Translations under genes and position numbers: made by a program | Shown here: piece after piece, positions 14,389-22,484 of the stretch | Numbering within the stretch: position 1 is the first letter of the stretch | Layout of the letters: each line of letters opens with the position of its first letter | The notes under the pieces: model-generated | The model's input: only the letters and a program-made list of their open reading frames with translations | What the model was told of the DNA's origin: nothing | Databases searched by the model: none | Virus record (IMG/VR): IMGVR_UViG_3300023236_000032 | Coordinates: 1-23,739 of that record | Length of the DNA stretch: 23,739 bases | DNA from: a virus | Reading direction: 5' to 3' (one strand)

Positions 14389-17165
14389 TGAGTAAAATAG
14401 TCAAAAGTGTTGTTGGCGTTGTCCGTAAAGTTGTTAGGGCTGTAACCAGTGTTGTCGGTGACGTTATTTCTTGGCTGGTTCCGCAGCCTGATGTGCCGAA
14501 TATGGGAAACGTTGACAATGAAGCCCGTGGCGCACTTGTCAATAAGCAGTCAAGCATTGAGCCAATCCCTGTTATCTACGGCAAGCGTAAAGTAGGTGGC
14601 ACTATAGTATTTGTCGAAACAAGCGGTTCGTCCAATACTTACCTATATATGTGTTTAGTGCTAGCTGAAGGCGAGGTGAACAGCATTGGCGATATTTACA
14701 TTAACGACGAGCTGTTAGCCTCTGGTAGCAAGTACTTTAGCAAGGTCAGCATTGATAAAAAACTAGGCACTGACGGTCAGGTCGCTAGCAGTGTGCTAGT
14801 TGACGCACCTAGCTGGGGTGCTAGTGATACTCTAAACGGCATTGCTTACCTCGGCATACGCCTAACTTACAATTCAGACGTATTTAGCGGTTTGCCGACA
14901 ATTAACGCTGAAGTTGAAGGCCGCAAGGTTTACGACCCGCGAACAAGCACAACCGCTTACTCAAGCAATCCAGCATTGTGCTTACGTGATTATTTAACAA
15001 ACGCTCGATATGGCAAAGGTTTGCCGGTAGATGTAATTGACGACACAACATTTAGCGCGGCAGCCAACGACTGCGACGTAGTTGTTCCGGCATACGACGG
15101 CGGCGATGAAGTTAAGGCGTTTTCCTGTAATGCTTTAATTCTTACTAGTAAACCGTTGTTTGACAACGTTAAAGTATTTCTATCTGGTATGCAAGGCATC
15201 ATGCCTTACCAAAATGGGCAGTATCGTTTGTTTGTTGAAAAGGATAAAGTTAGTACGTTTGATTTTACGACCGACAACATTATTGGCGGCTTTAGCATGA
15301 CCGGCTCTAGCAAGTCGTCAAAGTTCAATAAAGTCACAGCCAAGTTTGTTAACCCTGGAACAAACTGGCAGGCAGACGCAGTGATATGGCCTGACGCTGA
15401 CAGCGCACAAGCAACAACGTACTTAACCGAAGATTCAAATATTGAACTGAGTACGGAAATCAATTTAACGACAGTTACAAGCTACTACCAAGCGCGCAAC
15501 ATTGCAAAGACAGCCGTTTTAGCGTCTAGGCTTGCTGGTATCCGTTTGGAGCTAGAAGCCACCTCTGAGGCGCTAAATTGTGTGGTTGGTGATATTGTCA
15601 CGGTCACGCATCCAACGCCAGCATGGAACGCTAAAGAATTCCGCGTTACCCGTCTAGTGCTGAATTACGAAGGCACGGTATCTGTTTCTATGGTTGAACA
15701 CATTGCAGCGGTTTACCCTTGGGTCAGCGACAAACAGCAGCCTGCCAGTGCACAATCTAACCTACCAGACCCATTTGATACAACGCCACCGACATTATTG
15801 GTTAGTGATGAACTGAGGGCATATAACGAGGATGTAACCGCGGTTTTGTTTGCCAGAGTGTCAAGTGGTAACAGCTTTTCCATCGGTTTTGAGGTGCAAT
15901 CTAAACTAGAGGGCACGACAGAATGGGTCAACATGGGCCAGTCTGGCGGTAGCGTATTTGAGCAAGTCAACGTGCAAGATGACCGGACTTACTCGGTTCG
16001 TGCTAGAACCGTAAACAGCATTGCCGTTAAGTCTGACTGGGCAACCGTTGACCACCAGGTAGTTGGCAAGACTGCACCACCTGAGAACGTTACCAACCTC
16101 ACTGGCAACCTAATCGGCAATCAATATTTGCTGACTTGGAGCGCTGTTCCAGACCTTGACTTGTCGTACTACCGAGTTCGCTACGCATCACCAGACAGTG
16201 GTGGTAGCTACGAAAACTCGGTGTCTCTTGTTCAAAAAGTATCTCGCCCAGCAACTTCTGTATTTGTGCCAGCACGAAACGGAACTTACTTTGTTAAAGC
16301 TGTGGATAAGCTAGGCTTGGCATCCATCACTCCAACAAGTATTGCTTTAGACACAAACATTGCGGCGGTTGAGTCTCTTAACTTTGTGCAGACCATAAAC
16401 GAAGCGCCAGATTTTAACGGCACGTTTGACGACACAGTAGAGTTAGACGACGACGATGCATTGGTGCTGAACACGAGTTTATTGTTTGACGCTGTATCGG
16501 GTAATTTTGATGACGCAAGTGGTTTATTTGATGGCGGCTCCGGTAACGTAGATGCATTTGGCTACTACTACTTTGCAACTGCCGTTGACTTGGGCGCAAT
16601 TTACATATCACGTTGCACAGCCTACGTTAAACACACACGCTTAGACTATGTTGTATTGTTTGACTCCGCCGAAGGTTTGTTTGATGACCGGCAAGGCGAC
16701 TTTGAAGGCGATGTAAACGCTTTTGACGATACAGACGTACAAATAGAGGTAAGGCATACCCAAGACAACCCAAGCGGCACGCCTACTTGGTCGGCTTGGC
16801 AATCGTTCGCAGTTGCTGACATAAGGGCTCGCGCCATTCAGTTTAGAGCCAAGTTAAGCACGACAGACCAACAAGCGACACCCAAAGTTACTCAGTTGAG
16901 CGTTAATGTAGATATGCCAGACCGCACTGTATCTGGGAATGATGTTGTTTCTGGTGCTGGCGCAAAGGTTGTAACGTTTTCGCAAGGCTTTAGGGAAACG
17001 CCTGCAATCGGTATTGGCGCCCAGGATATGCAGACAGGCGACTACTACGAAATCACCTCAAAGTCTCGCACGGGGTTTACAATAACTTTTAAAAATTCAT
17101 CTGGTACGGCTGTCAGCCGAAGTTTTGATTATGTAGCCAAAGGCTACGGAGTGGAGTTAAGCTAA
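14388..17165 (+). CDS. Tail tip/host specificity protein, lambda J-like
   Basis: 925 residues. The N-terminus has an amphipathic segment (SKIVKSVVGVVRKVV) followed by ARGALVNKQSSIEPIPVIYGKRKVGG, the usual J-type opening. A central hub region is followed by a fibronectin-III-like domain (about 561-655), then two Asp-rich clusters (about 670-720 and 760-790, repeating FDD, LFD and GxFD) around a lectin-like beta region, and a C-terminal domain (about 855-925) with VVTFSQGFRETPAIGIGAQ and FDYVAKGYG, similar to H-type-lectin-like phage tips. J proteins bind the receptor and close the tail tip. It begins at a TAATGA overlap and is followed at once by a fibre gene. Confidence 0.88.
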   Translation: MSKIVKSVVGVVRKVVRAVTSVVGDVISWLVPQPDVPNMGNVDNEARGALVNKQSSIEPIPVIYGKRKVGGTIVFVETSGSSNTYLYMCLVLAEGEVNSIGDIYINDELLASGSKYFSKVSIDKKLGTDGQVASSVLVDAPSWGASDTLNGIAYLGIRLTYNSDVFSGLPTINAEVEGRKVYDPRTSTTAYSSNPALCLRDYLTNARYGKGLPVDVIDDTTFSAAANDCDVVVPAYDGGDEVKAFSCNALILTSKPLFDNVKVFLSGMQGIMPYQNGQYRLFVEKDKVSTFDFTTDNIIGGFSMTGSSKSSKFNKVTAKFVNPGTNWQADAVIWPDADSAQATTYLTEDSNIELSTEINLTTVTSYYQARNIAKTAVLASRLAGIRLELEATSEALNCVVGDIVTVTHPTPAWNAKEFRVTRLVLNYEGTVSVSMVEHIAAVYPWVSDKQQPASAQSNLPDPFDTTPPTLLVSDELRAYNEDVTAVLFARVSSGNSFSIGFEVQSKLEGTTEWVNMGQSGGSVFEQVNVQDDRTYSVRARTVNSIAVKSDWATVDHQVVGKTAPPENVTNLTGNLIGNQYLLTWSAVPDLDLSYYRVRYASPDSGGSYENSVSLVQKVSRPATSVFVPARNGTYFVKAVDKLGLASITPTSIALDTNIAAVESLNFVQTINEAPDFNGTFDDTVELDDDDALVLNTSLLFDAVSGNFDDASGLFDGGSGNVDAFGYYYFATAVDLGAIYISRCTAYVKHTRLDYVVLFDSAEGLFDDRQGDFEGDVNAFDDTDVQIEVRHTQDNPSGTPTWSAWQSFAVADIRARAIQFRAKLSTTDQQATPKVTQLSVNVDMPDRTVSGNDVVSGAGAKVVTFSQGFRETPAIGIGAQDMQTGDYYEITSKSRTGFTITFKNSSGTAVSRSFDYVAKGYGVELS

Positions 17166-18025
17166 TGTCACAGCACGATATGAACATTGCGAACCAGGGT
17201 TTTCCTGCTTTTCGTGAGGATTTAAACAACGCTCTGCCAGCATTGGCGAGCAACAACGCGGGAGCAGCAGAGCCAACCACTATGTTCGCCCATCAATGGT
17301 GGGTTGATACATCTGCGGCACCAAACCTGCTTAAGCAACGCAACGCCGACAATGACGCATGGATAACCGTTGGCAGCTTTGACCAAGCCGCAGATACTTT
17401 TAACCTTGCGTTGGCACAAGGCGGCACTGGTTCGGCTACGGCATCAGGGGCACGAACCGCCTTTGGCCTTGTAATTGGTACTGATGTGCAGGCAAATTTA
17501 GTTTCAGGCACCAACATTAAAACTGTAAACAGCACATCGTTGCTTGGGTCTGGCAACATTGTTGTTGGCTTGTTTGATGGCGATAAAGGTGATATTACCG
17601 TCTCTGGCTCTGGCGCTACTTTTACAATTGATAACACAGTTGTTACAGATGCCAAATTAAACTTATCCGCTAATGCTTCAAATATAAAAACAGCATTAAA
17701 CGCCACAGGCTCTGCACCTATTTATGCTTGTCGGGCTTGGGTTAATTTCAACGGCACTGGCACGGTGGCGATTCGAGCCAGTGGGAACGTGTCGAGTATT
17801 ACAGATAACGGTGTTGGTGATTACACGGTTAATTTTGCTACTGCAATGCAAGATGTAAATTATTCTACTAATGTAACTACCTGTAACCGAGTAGGGGAAG
17901 GCGCATTTGGAATAGGCGGTCTATTCGGGCAAAATACAGGTACTGTATCGGCACAGAGAGTCAGAACGATGAATCCCGTAAACTTTGAAGATTTTGTAGC
18001 AGTAAACGTACATATTTTTAGATAA
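17165..18025 (+). CDS. Tail fibre protein
   Basis: 286 residues. The N-terminus (NQGFPAFREDLNNALPALASN, then QWWVDTSAAPNLLKQRNADND) is the virion-attachment region found on many phage fibres. Residues about 88-145 hold ALAQGGTGSATASGARTAF and SGTNIKTVNSTSLLGSGNIV, the beta-rich shaft motifs that recur in the second fibre gene. The C-terminus, rich in Asn, Thr and Gly, would be the receptor-binding tip. Start ATG 17165 overlaps the J stop codon by one base. Confidence 0.85.
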   Translation: MSQHDMNIANQGFPAFREDLNNALPALASNNAGAAEPTTMFAHQWWVDTSAAPNLLKQRNADNDAWITVGSFDQAADTFNLALAQGGTGSATASGARTAFGLVIGTDVQANLVSGTNIKTVNSTSLLGSGNIVVGLFDGDKGDITVSGSGATFTIDNTVVTDAKLNLSANASNIKTALNATGSAPIYACRAWVNFNGTGTVAIRASGNVSSITDNGVGDYTVNFATAMQDVNYSTNVTTCNRVGEGAFGIGGLFGQNTGTVSAQRVRTMNPVNFEDFVAVNVHIFR

Positions 18026-18035
18026 AGGAAGACAA

Positions 18036-18218
18036 ATGAAAAGAATTATCTATCAAACAAACGAAGGTGGCGTTGCCATCATTGTCCCAGCCGACTGCGG
18101 CTTAACCATCGAAGAGATTGCAGCCAAAGACGTACCCGCCGGCAAGCCCTACAGCATCGTGGACGTTTCCGACATTCCAACCGACCGCACATTTCGCAAC
18201 GCATGGGAGATGACATGA
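18036..18218 (+). CDS. Small fibre-associated protein
   Basis: 60 residues with AAGGA as ribosome binding site. The sequence MKRIIYQTNEGGVAIIVPAD and KDVPAGKPYSIVDVSDIPTD RTFRNAWEM is a pattern I associate with small genes next to tail-fibre genes in tailed phages; function unknown, possibly fibre assembly. It forms a coupled pair (ATGA) with the next gene. Confidence 0.75.
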   Translation: MKRIIYQTNEGGVAIIVPADCGLTIEEIAAKDVPAGKPYSIVDVSDIPTDRTFRNAWEMT

Positions 18219-18445
18219 TTACAGTGAATATAGGTAAAGCCAAAGACATTGCACATGATGTTCGCCGCGCTGCTCGTTTAGTTGAGTTTGCTCCACTGGA
18301 CATTAAAGCAACCATTCCCTCAGAAGCCGTAGCAGCCGAAGAAGCTCGTGCTGTTGTCCGCACCAAGTATGACGATATGCAAACAGCCATCAATGCGGCA
18401 ACTACCGCAGACGCAATTAAGGCGGCAATGCCACAAGGGGTTTAA
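18215..18445 (+). CDS. Small fibre-associated protein, partner gene
   Basis: 76 residues from ATG 18215, chosen over ATG 18203 because it forms an ATGA overlap with the preceding stop and has GGGAGA five bases upstream. The start ITVNIGKAKDIAHDVRRAARL and the later EEARAVVRTKYDDMQTAINAA are helical and recur in phage genes beside tail fibres. A chaperone or accessory role is possible but unproven. Confidence 0.75.
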   Translation: MITVNIGKAKDIAHDVRRAARLVEFAPLDIKATIPSEAVAAEEARAVVRTKYDDMQTAINAATTADAIKAAMPQGV

Positions 18446-18483
18446 TGAGTAAAGTAGAAGTAAATGCTAAGTATCCTCAATGA
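18445..18483 (+). CDS. 12-codon bridging ORF (possible coupling peptide)
   Basis: ATG 18445 shares its A with the TAA of the preceding gene and the frame reads MSKVEVNAKYPQ to TGA 18481-18483. That stop overlaps the ATG (18480) of the downstream membrane-protein gene, which has no recognisable ribosome binding site. The tiny frame may exist to carry ribosomes across 34 bases. Translation is not proven. Confidence 0.4.
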   Translation: MSKVEVNAKYPQ

Positions 18484-18830
18484 ACTATCTTACCCTCTTA
18501 GGTTATTACATTGCAGCTAGCGCCTTTGGCTTCTACGTTCTTTGGATTTTCTACCTTGCTGTAATGAACTTAAAGAGGGTTAAGGATGCTGGCTTGATGA
18601 CCAAGACCGCCATGGTGTTCGGTTACCCGATTTTGCTTGCGGGGTGGCTGGTTGACTTTATAATCAACGCAATGGTTTTAACGTTGTTATTGCTTGAGTG
18701 GCCTAAAGAAATGACGGTAACTGCTCGTTTAAAGCGTCACAACGCAACAAGCACTGGCTGGCGCAAAGCTGTAGCGGTGTGGTTTGAACCTTTGTTAGAC
18801 CCTTACGACCCCAGTGGAGACCATATTTAA
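18480..18830 (+). CDS. Phage membrane protein with two hydrophobic regions
   Basis: 116 residues. Hydrophobic segments lie at about 4-29 and 43-72 (the latter long enough for one tilted or two short helices), separated by a basic loop (NLKRVKDAG). The C-terminal part is cytoplasm-like and basic: TARLKRHNATSTGWRKAV, then LLDPYDPSGDH. I know similar proteins from other tailed phages, unnamed, often near lysis or late genes. Possible roles include holin/antiholin function or superinfection exclusion; neither is shown. It lacks its own ribosome binding site and is probably coupled to the 12-codon ORF. Confidence 0.78.
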   Translation: MNYLTLLGYYIAASAFGFYVLWIFYLAVMNLKRVKDAGLMTKTAMVFGYPILLAGWLVDFIINAMVLTLLLLEWPKEMTVTARLKRHNATSTGWRKAVAVWFEPLLDPYDPSGDHI

Positions 18831-19031
18831 ATGGAAAACATCGACCCAGTGCAATACGGCCGTTTGATTGCTCAAGTTGAGAACTTGACAACTAAAGTGG
18901 AGTCGATGGACACAGACATTAAAGAGCTGCTTGCCCTGGCAAACAAAGGGCGCGGTGGGTTTTGGATGGGCATGACAATCGCGAGCATGTTGGGTGGCGC
19001 CCTTGCCTGGGCTTTAGGTCACTTCAGGTAA
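18831..19031 (+). CDS. Small coiled-coil/one-TM protein, XhlA- or holin-like
   Basis: 66 residues. Residues 8-38 are a heptad-like helix (RLIAQVENLTTKVESMDTDIKELL), residues 44-63 a Gly-containing membrane segment, with a short basic end. The arrangement (N-terminal coiled coil, C-terminal TM) resembles XhlA-type holin-associated proteins. It starts immediately after the preceding stop and its TAA overlaps the next ATG. A role in membrane permeabilisation is possible, but the main holin appears to be the gene at 22607. Confidence 0.72.
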   Translation: MENIDPVQYGRLIAQVENLTTKVESMDTDIKELLALANKGRGGFWMGMTIASMLGGALAWALGHFR

Positions 19032-19474
19032 TGCTGGCTGAATTAGCGGTTGCTAATGCATGCTTTGCGGCGGTAAAAACAGCGCTAAAAAATGGTTCTG
19101 AACTAGCCGATTGCGCATCAAAGCTGGGGGAGTATTTTGGCCTCAAGGCTGAGATTGCAAAAAAGGCATCAACCAAGGGCAGTGACTCAGATGCTTTTTG
19201 GGCAATGGAATCCTTGCGTGAAGCTGAAGCTGAGTTAAAAGAGGTGCTTATCTACACAGGACGCCCAGGACTATACGATGATTTTTTGCAATATCAGTCT
19301 TTAAAAAAACGCGAGCGTGAGCAAGAGGTTCGCAACAAAGCCTTAGCTATCTACAAGCGCAGGCAGTTGGTCTGGTCGTGGGTAAATGGCTTACTGATTG
19401 GCATATCAGTTTTAACAGGGTTTATTGCTGTAGTTGGCATAGTTTGGATTATTGCAAAGCGTGGAACTTTTTAA
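19031..19474 (+). CDS. C-tail-anchored phage membrane protein
   Basis: 147 residues from ATG 19031 (TAATG overlap); an upstream in-frame ATG at 18962 lies inside the preceding gene. The N-terminal 115 residues are helical (LAVANACFAAVKTALKNG, SDAFWAMESLREAEAELKE, IYTGRPGLYDDFLQYQSL), followed by Arg/Lys-rich sequence and a single TM helix at about 118-141 ending AKRGTF. Proteins of this layout are widespread in tailed phages and uncharacterised; the GRPGLYDDF core is the recognisable part. It is third in a run of membrane-protein genes. Confidence 0.8.
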   Translation: MLAELAVANACFAAVKTALKNGSELADCASKLGEYFGLKAEIAKKASTKGSDSDAFWAMESLREAEAELKEVLIYTGRPGLYDDFLQYQSLKKREREQEVRNKALAIYKRRQLVWSWVNGLLIGISVLTGFIAVVGIVWIIAKRGTF

Positions 19475-19501
19475 CGACGTGTAAATTTATTAGGTGCAAA
19501 A

Positions 19502-19852
19502 ATGACAGCTGTAACACACAACTTCACTATTGAGCAAGGCGCAACATTAGCCAAAGTTTTTGTCTGGAAAGACAGCTCAGGAGCGGTGATAAACTTGACT
19601 GGCTATAGCGCAAGGCTTCAGAGTAGGCCAACTGCTAGAAGCGCGACCATATATCTTGAAGCGAACACCTCAAACGGTGCTATCGTTATCGACGCTGTAA
19701 ATGGAAAAATTACTTTGAGCTTAACCTCTCATGAAACATCGGCACTTGATTGGCTTTCAGGCGTTTACGACCTTGAGCTAGAAGACGCCAGCGGCACTGT
19801 TACCAGGTTGGCCCAAGGCTCAATCACAATAAGCAAAGAGGTTACAAGATGA
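19502..19852 (+). CDS. Beta-sandwich adhesin-module protein, baseplate upper/Ig-like
   Basis: 116 residues. The pattern [29 protein letters not shown] and [20 protein letters not shown] is a widespread phage module found just before large fibre genes and related to the N-terminal domain of phage baseplate upper proteins. It probably links the collagen-like fibre to the virion. It ends at an ATGA overlap with the fibre gene, so both are made together. Confidence 0.8.
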   Translation: MTAVTHNFTIEQGATLAKVFVWKDSSGAVINLTGYSARLQSRPTARSATIYLEANTSNGAIVIDAVNGKITLSLTSHETSALDWLSGVYDLELEDASGTVTRLAQGSITISKEVTR

Positions 19853-21879
19853 CAGACCAAGTGACAATTATTGAGACGGTTGAAAACCAATTCGTTGAAA
19901 TTTTAACCGCTGGAGTTACTGGGCAGCAAGGTGTCCAAGGTATTCAGGGTTTAACCGGCGCCCAAGGCATCCAAGGCATTCAAGGTGAGACTGGCATCCA
20001 AGGTGAGACAGGATTGACAGGTGACACAGGAACCCAAGGTATTCAGGGTGAGACAGGTGCAACGGGGGCAGACTCAACAGTTGCTGGGCCTCAAGGTGAT
20101 ACAGGAGCCCAGGGGGTTGCAGGTGCTCAGGGCATCCAAGGTGAGACAGGATTGACTGGCGCCCAAGGTGCCCAAGGTGAGACAGGTGCTCAGGGCATCC
20201 AAGGTGAGACAGGCATTCAGGGCGTCCAAGGTGATGCAGGAACCCAAGGGGCTACAGGTGCTCAGGGCATCCAAGGTATTCAAGGTATTCAAGGTATTCA
20301 AGGTGAGACGGGTGAGGCTGGTGCTCAGGGCATCCAAGGTTTAACAGGAACCCAAGGTATTCAGGGTGAGACAGGTGAGACAGGTGCCCAAGGCATCCAA
20401 GGTATTCAAGGCTTAACTGGTGCAACGGGGGCAGACTCAACTGTTGCTGGGCCTCAAGGTGATACAGGTGCTACAGGTGCTACTGGGGTTGGACTAACTT
20501 CGCAGTTAGTGGGATTTACAGCCACTCTTGGCGCAACGCCTAAAACTTTGACTGTTGAAGCGGACGCAAATGTGGCTGGCACAAACACAGGCGACCAAAC
20601 GGCAGCAAGCCTTGGCCTTGGCAACGTTGACAACACTTCTGATGCTAACAAACCCGTTTCTACTGCGCAAGCAAACGCAGACACAGCAGTGCAAAACGCA
20701 GCAGCTACTGACGCTACAAACAAAGCCAATGCTCGCCAAGAAACCTTAGTCAGCGGCACAAACATCAAGACCATAAACGGTGGCACACTTTTAGGCTCTG
20801 GTAACGTTGTAATTTCAAGTGGTACAGCCCTTGAGTTGTATGCTGAAAACCCTGTCACTCCAACTACACCTTCTGCTACTGGTACTAATGCTGTTGCTAT
20901 AGGTAGTGAAAGTATTTCAAGTGGGTTGGACAGTATTGCTATCGGCCGAAACGTAAATGCCGCAAATATCAGAGCGATAGTTCTAGGCGGGTACTCTCAA
21001 GCATACGGGATTAGTTCAATTGCATTAGGGTTTTCAGCCACCGTTAACCCCGGCAGCACTGAGTCAAATGCGTTGGGCAGTAGAGCGCAAGTTGGCTCTA
21101 ATGTGACTGGTGCAACAGCTATTGCCAAATCCTACGCCTCTGGCACAAACAGCTTCGCAGCAGCTATAGCAAACAACGCATCAGCCTATGGTGCTACTGG
21201 GGCTAACTCTGTGGCTATTGGGGAGCTTTCTAAGGCTACGGGAAATGGGTCGCAAGCAATCGGGCATGGGGCAACAGCTTCAGGAATCTCGGCAACGTCT
21301 TTAGGGGGTTCTAGTGGTTCAACAGCCTCTGGTACAAACAGTTTTGCTTGGGGTAGCTTTGCGACAGCCTCTACAACCTACGCAGTGGCTTTTGGTCCGT
21401 TCTCAAGCTCCACTCACGAAAGCGCAGTTTCTCTCGGCAACGGGGCAACCTCCAACTCTGTTGGGAAACTGACATTTGCAAACGGAGACCCTGACCATCA
21501 AACGGGCTTTAATCTTTTACGTCAGATAACGGCTGATGCAACCCCTGAGCAAATGACCACGACAAACGGTACTGCTGCCACCACTAACGGTATCAACTTA
21601 CAGAGTAACACAGCTTTTGCGTTCTCTGGTACTGTTGTGGGAAAACAGGCATCAACAGCTAACTGTGCAGCGTGGAAGGTGGAGGGTTTAATCGTCAACA
21701 ATAGTGGTACAGTTACTCTGGTTAATTCTGCCGTGACAGTCCTTGATAACACCCCATCTTGGGGCATGGCACTGACGGCGGACGACACAAATAACTGCTT
21801 GGCTATTACGGTCACAGGCGAGGCTGCAACTACCATAAGCTGGACCGCATCTATCACCACCAGCGAAGCTGAAGATTAA
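19849..21879 (+). CDS. Collagen-like/YadA-like chimeric tail fibre
   Basis: 676 residues. After a 21-residue head, residues about 22-215 are Gly-X-Y collagen-like repeats, mostly GIQGxTG and GAQG, with two copies of the non-repetitive [15 protein letters not shown]. Next come shaft motifs ([38 protein letters not shown]), then about residues 345-535 with repeated (S/A)xAIG and SGxxSxA units like YadA/trimeric-autotransporter head beta-rolls. The C-terminal 140 residues ([45 protein letters not shown]) form a domain I recognise from other phage fibres. A trimeric rod with a receptor-binding tip is inferred. Confidence 0.88.
   Translation: MTDQVTIIETVENQFVEILTAGVTGQQGVQGIQGLTGAQGIQGIQGETGIQGETGLTGDTGTQGIQGETGATGADSTVAGPQGDTGAQGVAGAQGIQGETGLTGAQGAQGETGAQGIQGETGIQGVQGDAGTQGATGAQGIQGIQGIQGIQGETGEAGAQGIQGLTGTQGIQGETGETGAQGIQGIQGLTGATGADSTVAGPQGDTGATGATGVGLTSQLVGFTATLGATPKTLTVEADANVAGTNTGDQTAASLGLGNVDNTSDANKPVSTAQANADTAVQNAAATDATNKANARQETLVSGTNIKTINGGTLLGSGNVVISSGTALELYAENPVTPTTPSATGTNAVAIGSESISSGLDSIAIGRNVNAANIRAIVLGGYSQAYGISSIALGFSATVNPGSTESNALGSRAQVGSNVTGATAIAKSYASGTNSFAAAIANNASAYGATGANSVAIGELSKATGNGSQAIGHGATASGISATSLGGSSGSTASGTNSFAWGSFATASTTYAVAFGPFSSSTHESAVSLGNGATSNSVGKLTFANGDPDHQTGFNLLRQITADATPEQMTTTNGTAATTNGINLQSNTAFAFSGTVVGKQASTANCAAWKVEGLIVNNSGTVTLVNSAVTVLDNTPSWGMALTADDTNNCLAITVTGEAATTISWTASITTSEAED
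19918..20490 (+). repeat. Collagen-coding minisatellite tract
   Basis: Imperfect tandem 9-, 18- and 21-base units such as GGTATTCAGGGTGAGACAGGT repeat through 19918-20490 and keep the Gly-X-Y frame. A run of four ATTCAAGGT-type units at about 20268-20304 is nearly exact. Such tracts expand and contract in steps of three codons. Confidence 0.85.
20056..20468 (+). repeat. 50-base direct repeat within the collagen tract
   Basis: Bases 20056-20105 and 20419-20468 (GGTGCAACGGGGGCAGACTC...) match except for one base in the threonine codon (ACA/ACT) apart from the edges. The spacing of 363 bases is 121 codons, so the frame is kept. Recombination between the copies would delete 121 codons of collagen rod. 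Confidence 0.75.
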
Positions 21880-21897
21880 CACTTAAAGGAACCCAAA

Positions 21898-22197
21898 ATG
21901 GCTATTGAAAAAGACTTATCTAACTCACAGTATGGCGTGCCATTCACAGGCGCTTACTTTCGCATTGTTACAGCGGCTATATCTCGTACTCGTGATGCAG
22001 ACAGCCGACACACTGTTATGATTGATGTAGCTGGTTATGCGACTGCACCAACTGATGAAGACACTCGTGACATTGAGTTTCGCCGCTACCACTGTTCAAT
22101 AGCAGAAGTTGAAGCCCAGACAGGCAATGACTTTCTTTCTAAATGTTACGAATGGGTCATGACGCAGGATGATATGGCTGGCTCGGTAGGCGTCTAA
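21898..22197 (+). CDS. Conserved small phage protein after the fibre gene
   Basis: 99 residues with a good ribosome binding site (AAAGGA). It is soluble and beta-rich at the start (YGVPFTGAYFRIVTAAISRTRD, HTVMIDVAGYAT) and helical at the end (IAEVEAQTGNDFLSKCYEWVM). I recognise the pattern from genes next to phage fibre modules; function unknown, perhaps a small structural or assembly protein. Confidence 0.75.
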   Translation: MAIEKDLSNSQYGVPFTGAYFRIVTAAISRTRDADSRHTVMIDVAGYATAPTDEDTRDIEFRRYHCSIAEVEAQTGNDFLSKCYEWVMTQDDMAGSVGV

Positions 22198-22240
22198 GTA
22201 GAAATAAGTTAGCGTGTAAGCATAACTAGCCATTAAAGGC

Positions 22241-22447
22241 GTGCTGACGGTTATTTTAGTGTTTCTGCTAGGGGTAACAGGCATTGGCGCTATTGCTTTG
22301 CTTGTATGGATTGTAGTGACAAAAGGGGACTTTTTAATGGCCTACCAACTTGATGAACACGACCAAACCTCCAGCATTTTCTTTGACGTTGCTAGGAACG
22401 GGTACAAAAACTGTAAGCAACACTTCTTCAGTTGGGATGGTGATTGA
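22241..22447 (+). CDS. Small membrane ORF, possibly remnant plus a 36-aa gene
   Basis: From GTG 22241 the frame reads 68 residues: a TM helix (about 3-26), then DFLMAYQLDEHDQTSSIFFDVARNGYKNCKQHFF. An internal ATG at 22337 has a good ribosome binding site (AAAGGGGA, 7 bases away) and would make a soluble 36-residue protein. GTG 22241 has an AAAGG too close to it. The TM part resembles the end of the C-tail-anchored protein at 19031 (TGFIAVVGIVWIIAKRGTF versus TGIGAIALLVWIVVTKGDF), including a shared ACTTTTTAA at the DNA level, suggesting a decayed partial copy fused to a small gene. Confidence 0.5.
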   Translation: MLTVILVFLLGVTGIGAIALLVWIVVTKGDFLMAYQLDEHDQTSSIFFDVARNGYKNCKQHFFSWDGD

Positions 22448-22454
22448 GGGCGTA

Positions 22455-22484
22455 TTGACTTGGGATGAATAATCTAATTATTAT
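22455..22484 (+). promoter_or_regulatory. Sigma-70-like promoter with overlapping dyad, upstream of lysis genes
   Basis: TTGACT (22455-22460) is the -35 and TATTAT (22479-22484) the -10, 18 bases apart, each one base from consensus. Transcription would start near 22491 and read the micro-ORF, holin and endolysin. A perfect inverted repeat AATAAT-CTA-ATTATT (22468-22482) overlaps the -10 and could be an operator. The 97-base gap 22448-22544 holds nothing else I can recognise. Confidence 0.6.

Noticed and set aside
20074-20440. Two minus-strand ORFs (87 and 62 aa) across the collagen tract
   Set aside because: They are low-complexity antisense readings of the collagen repeats with no ribosome binding site.
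19918-20490. CRISPR-like or noncoding repeat array
   Set aside because: The units are variable, have no unique spacers, are multiples of three and encode Gly-X-Y inside a single long frame.
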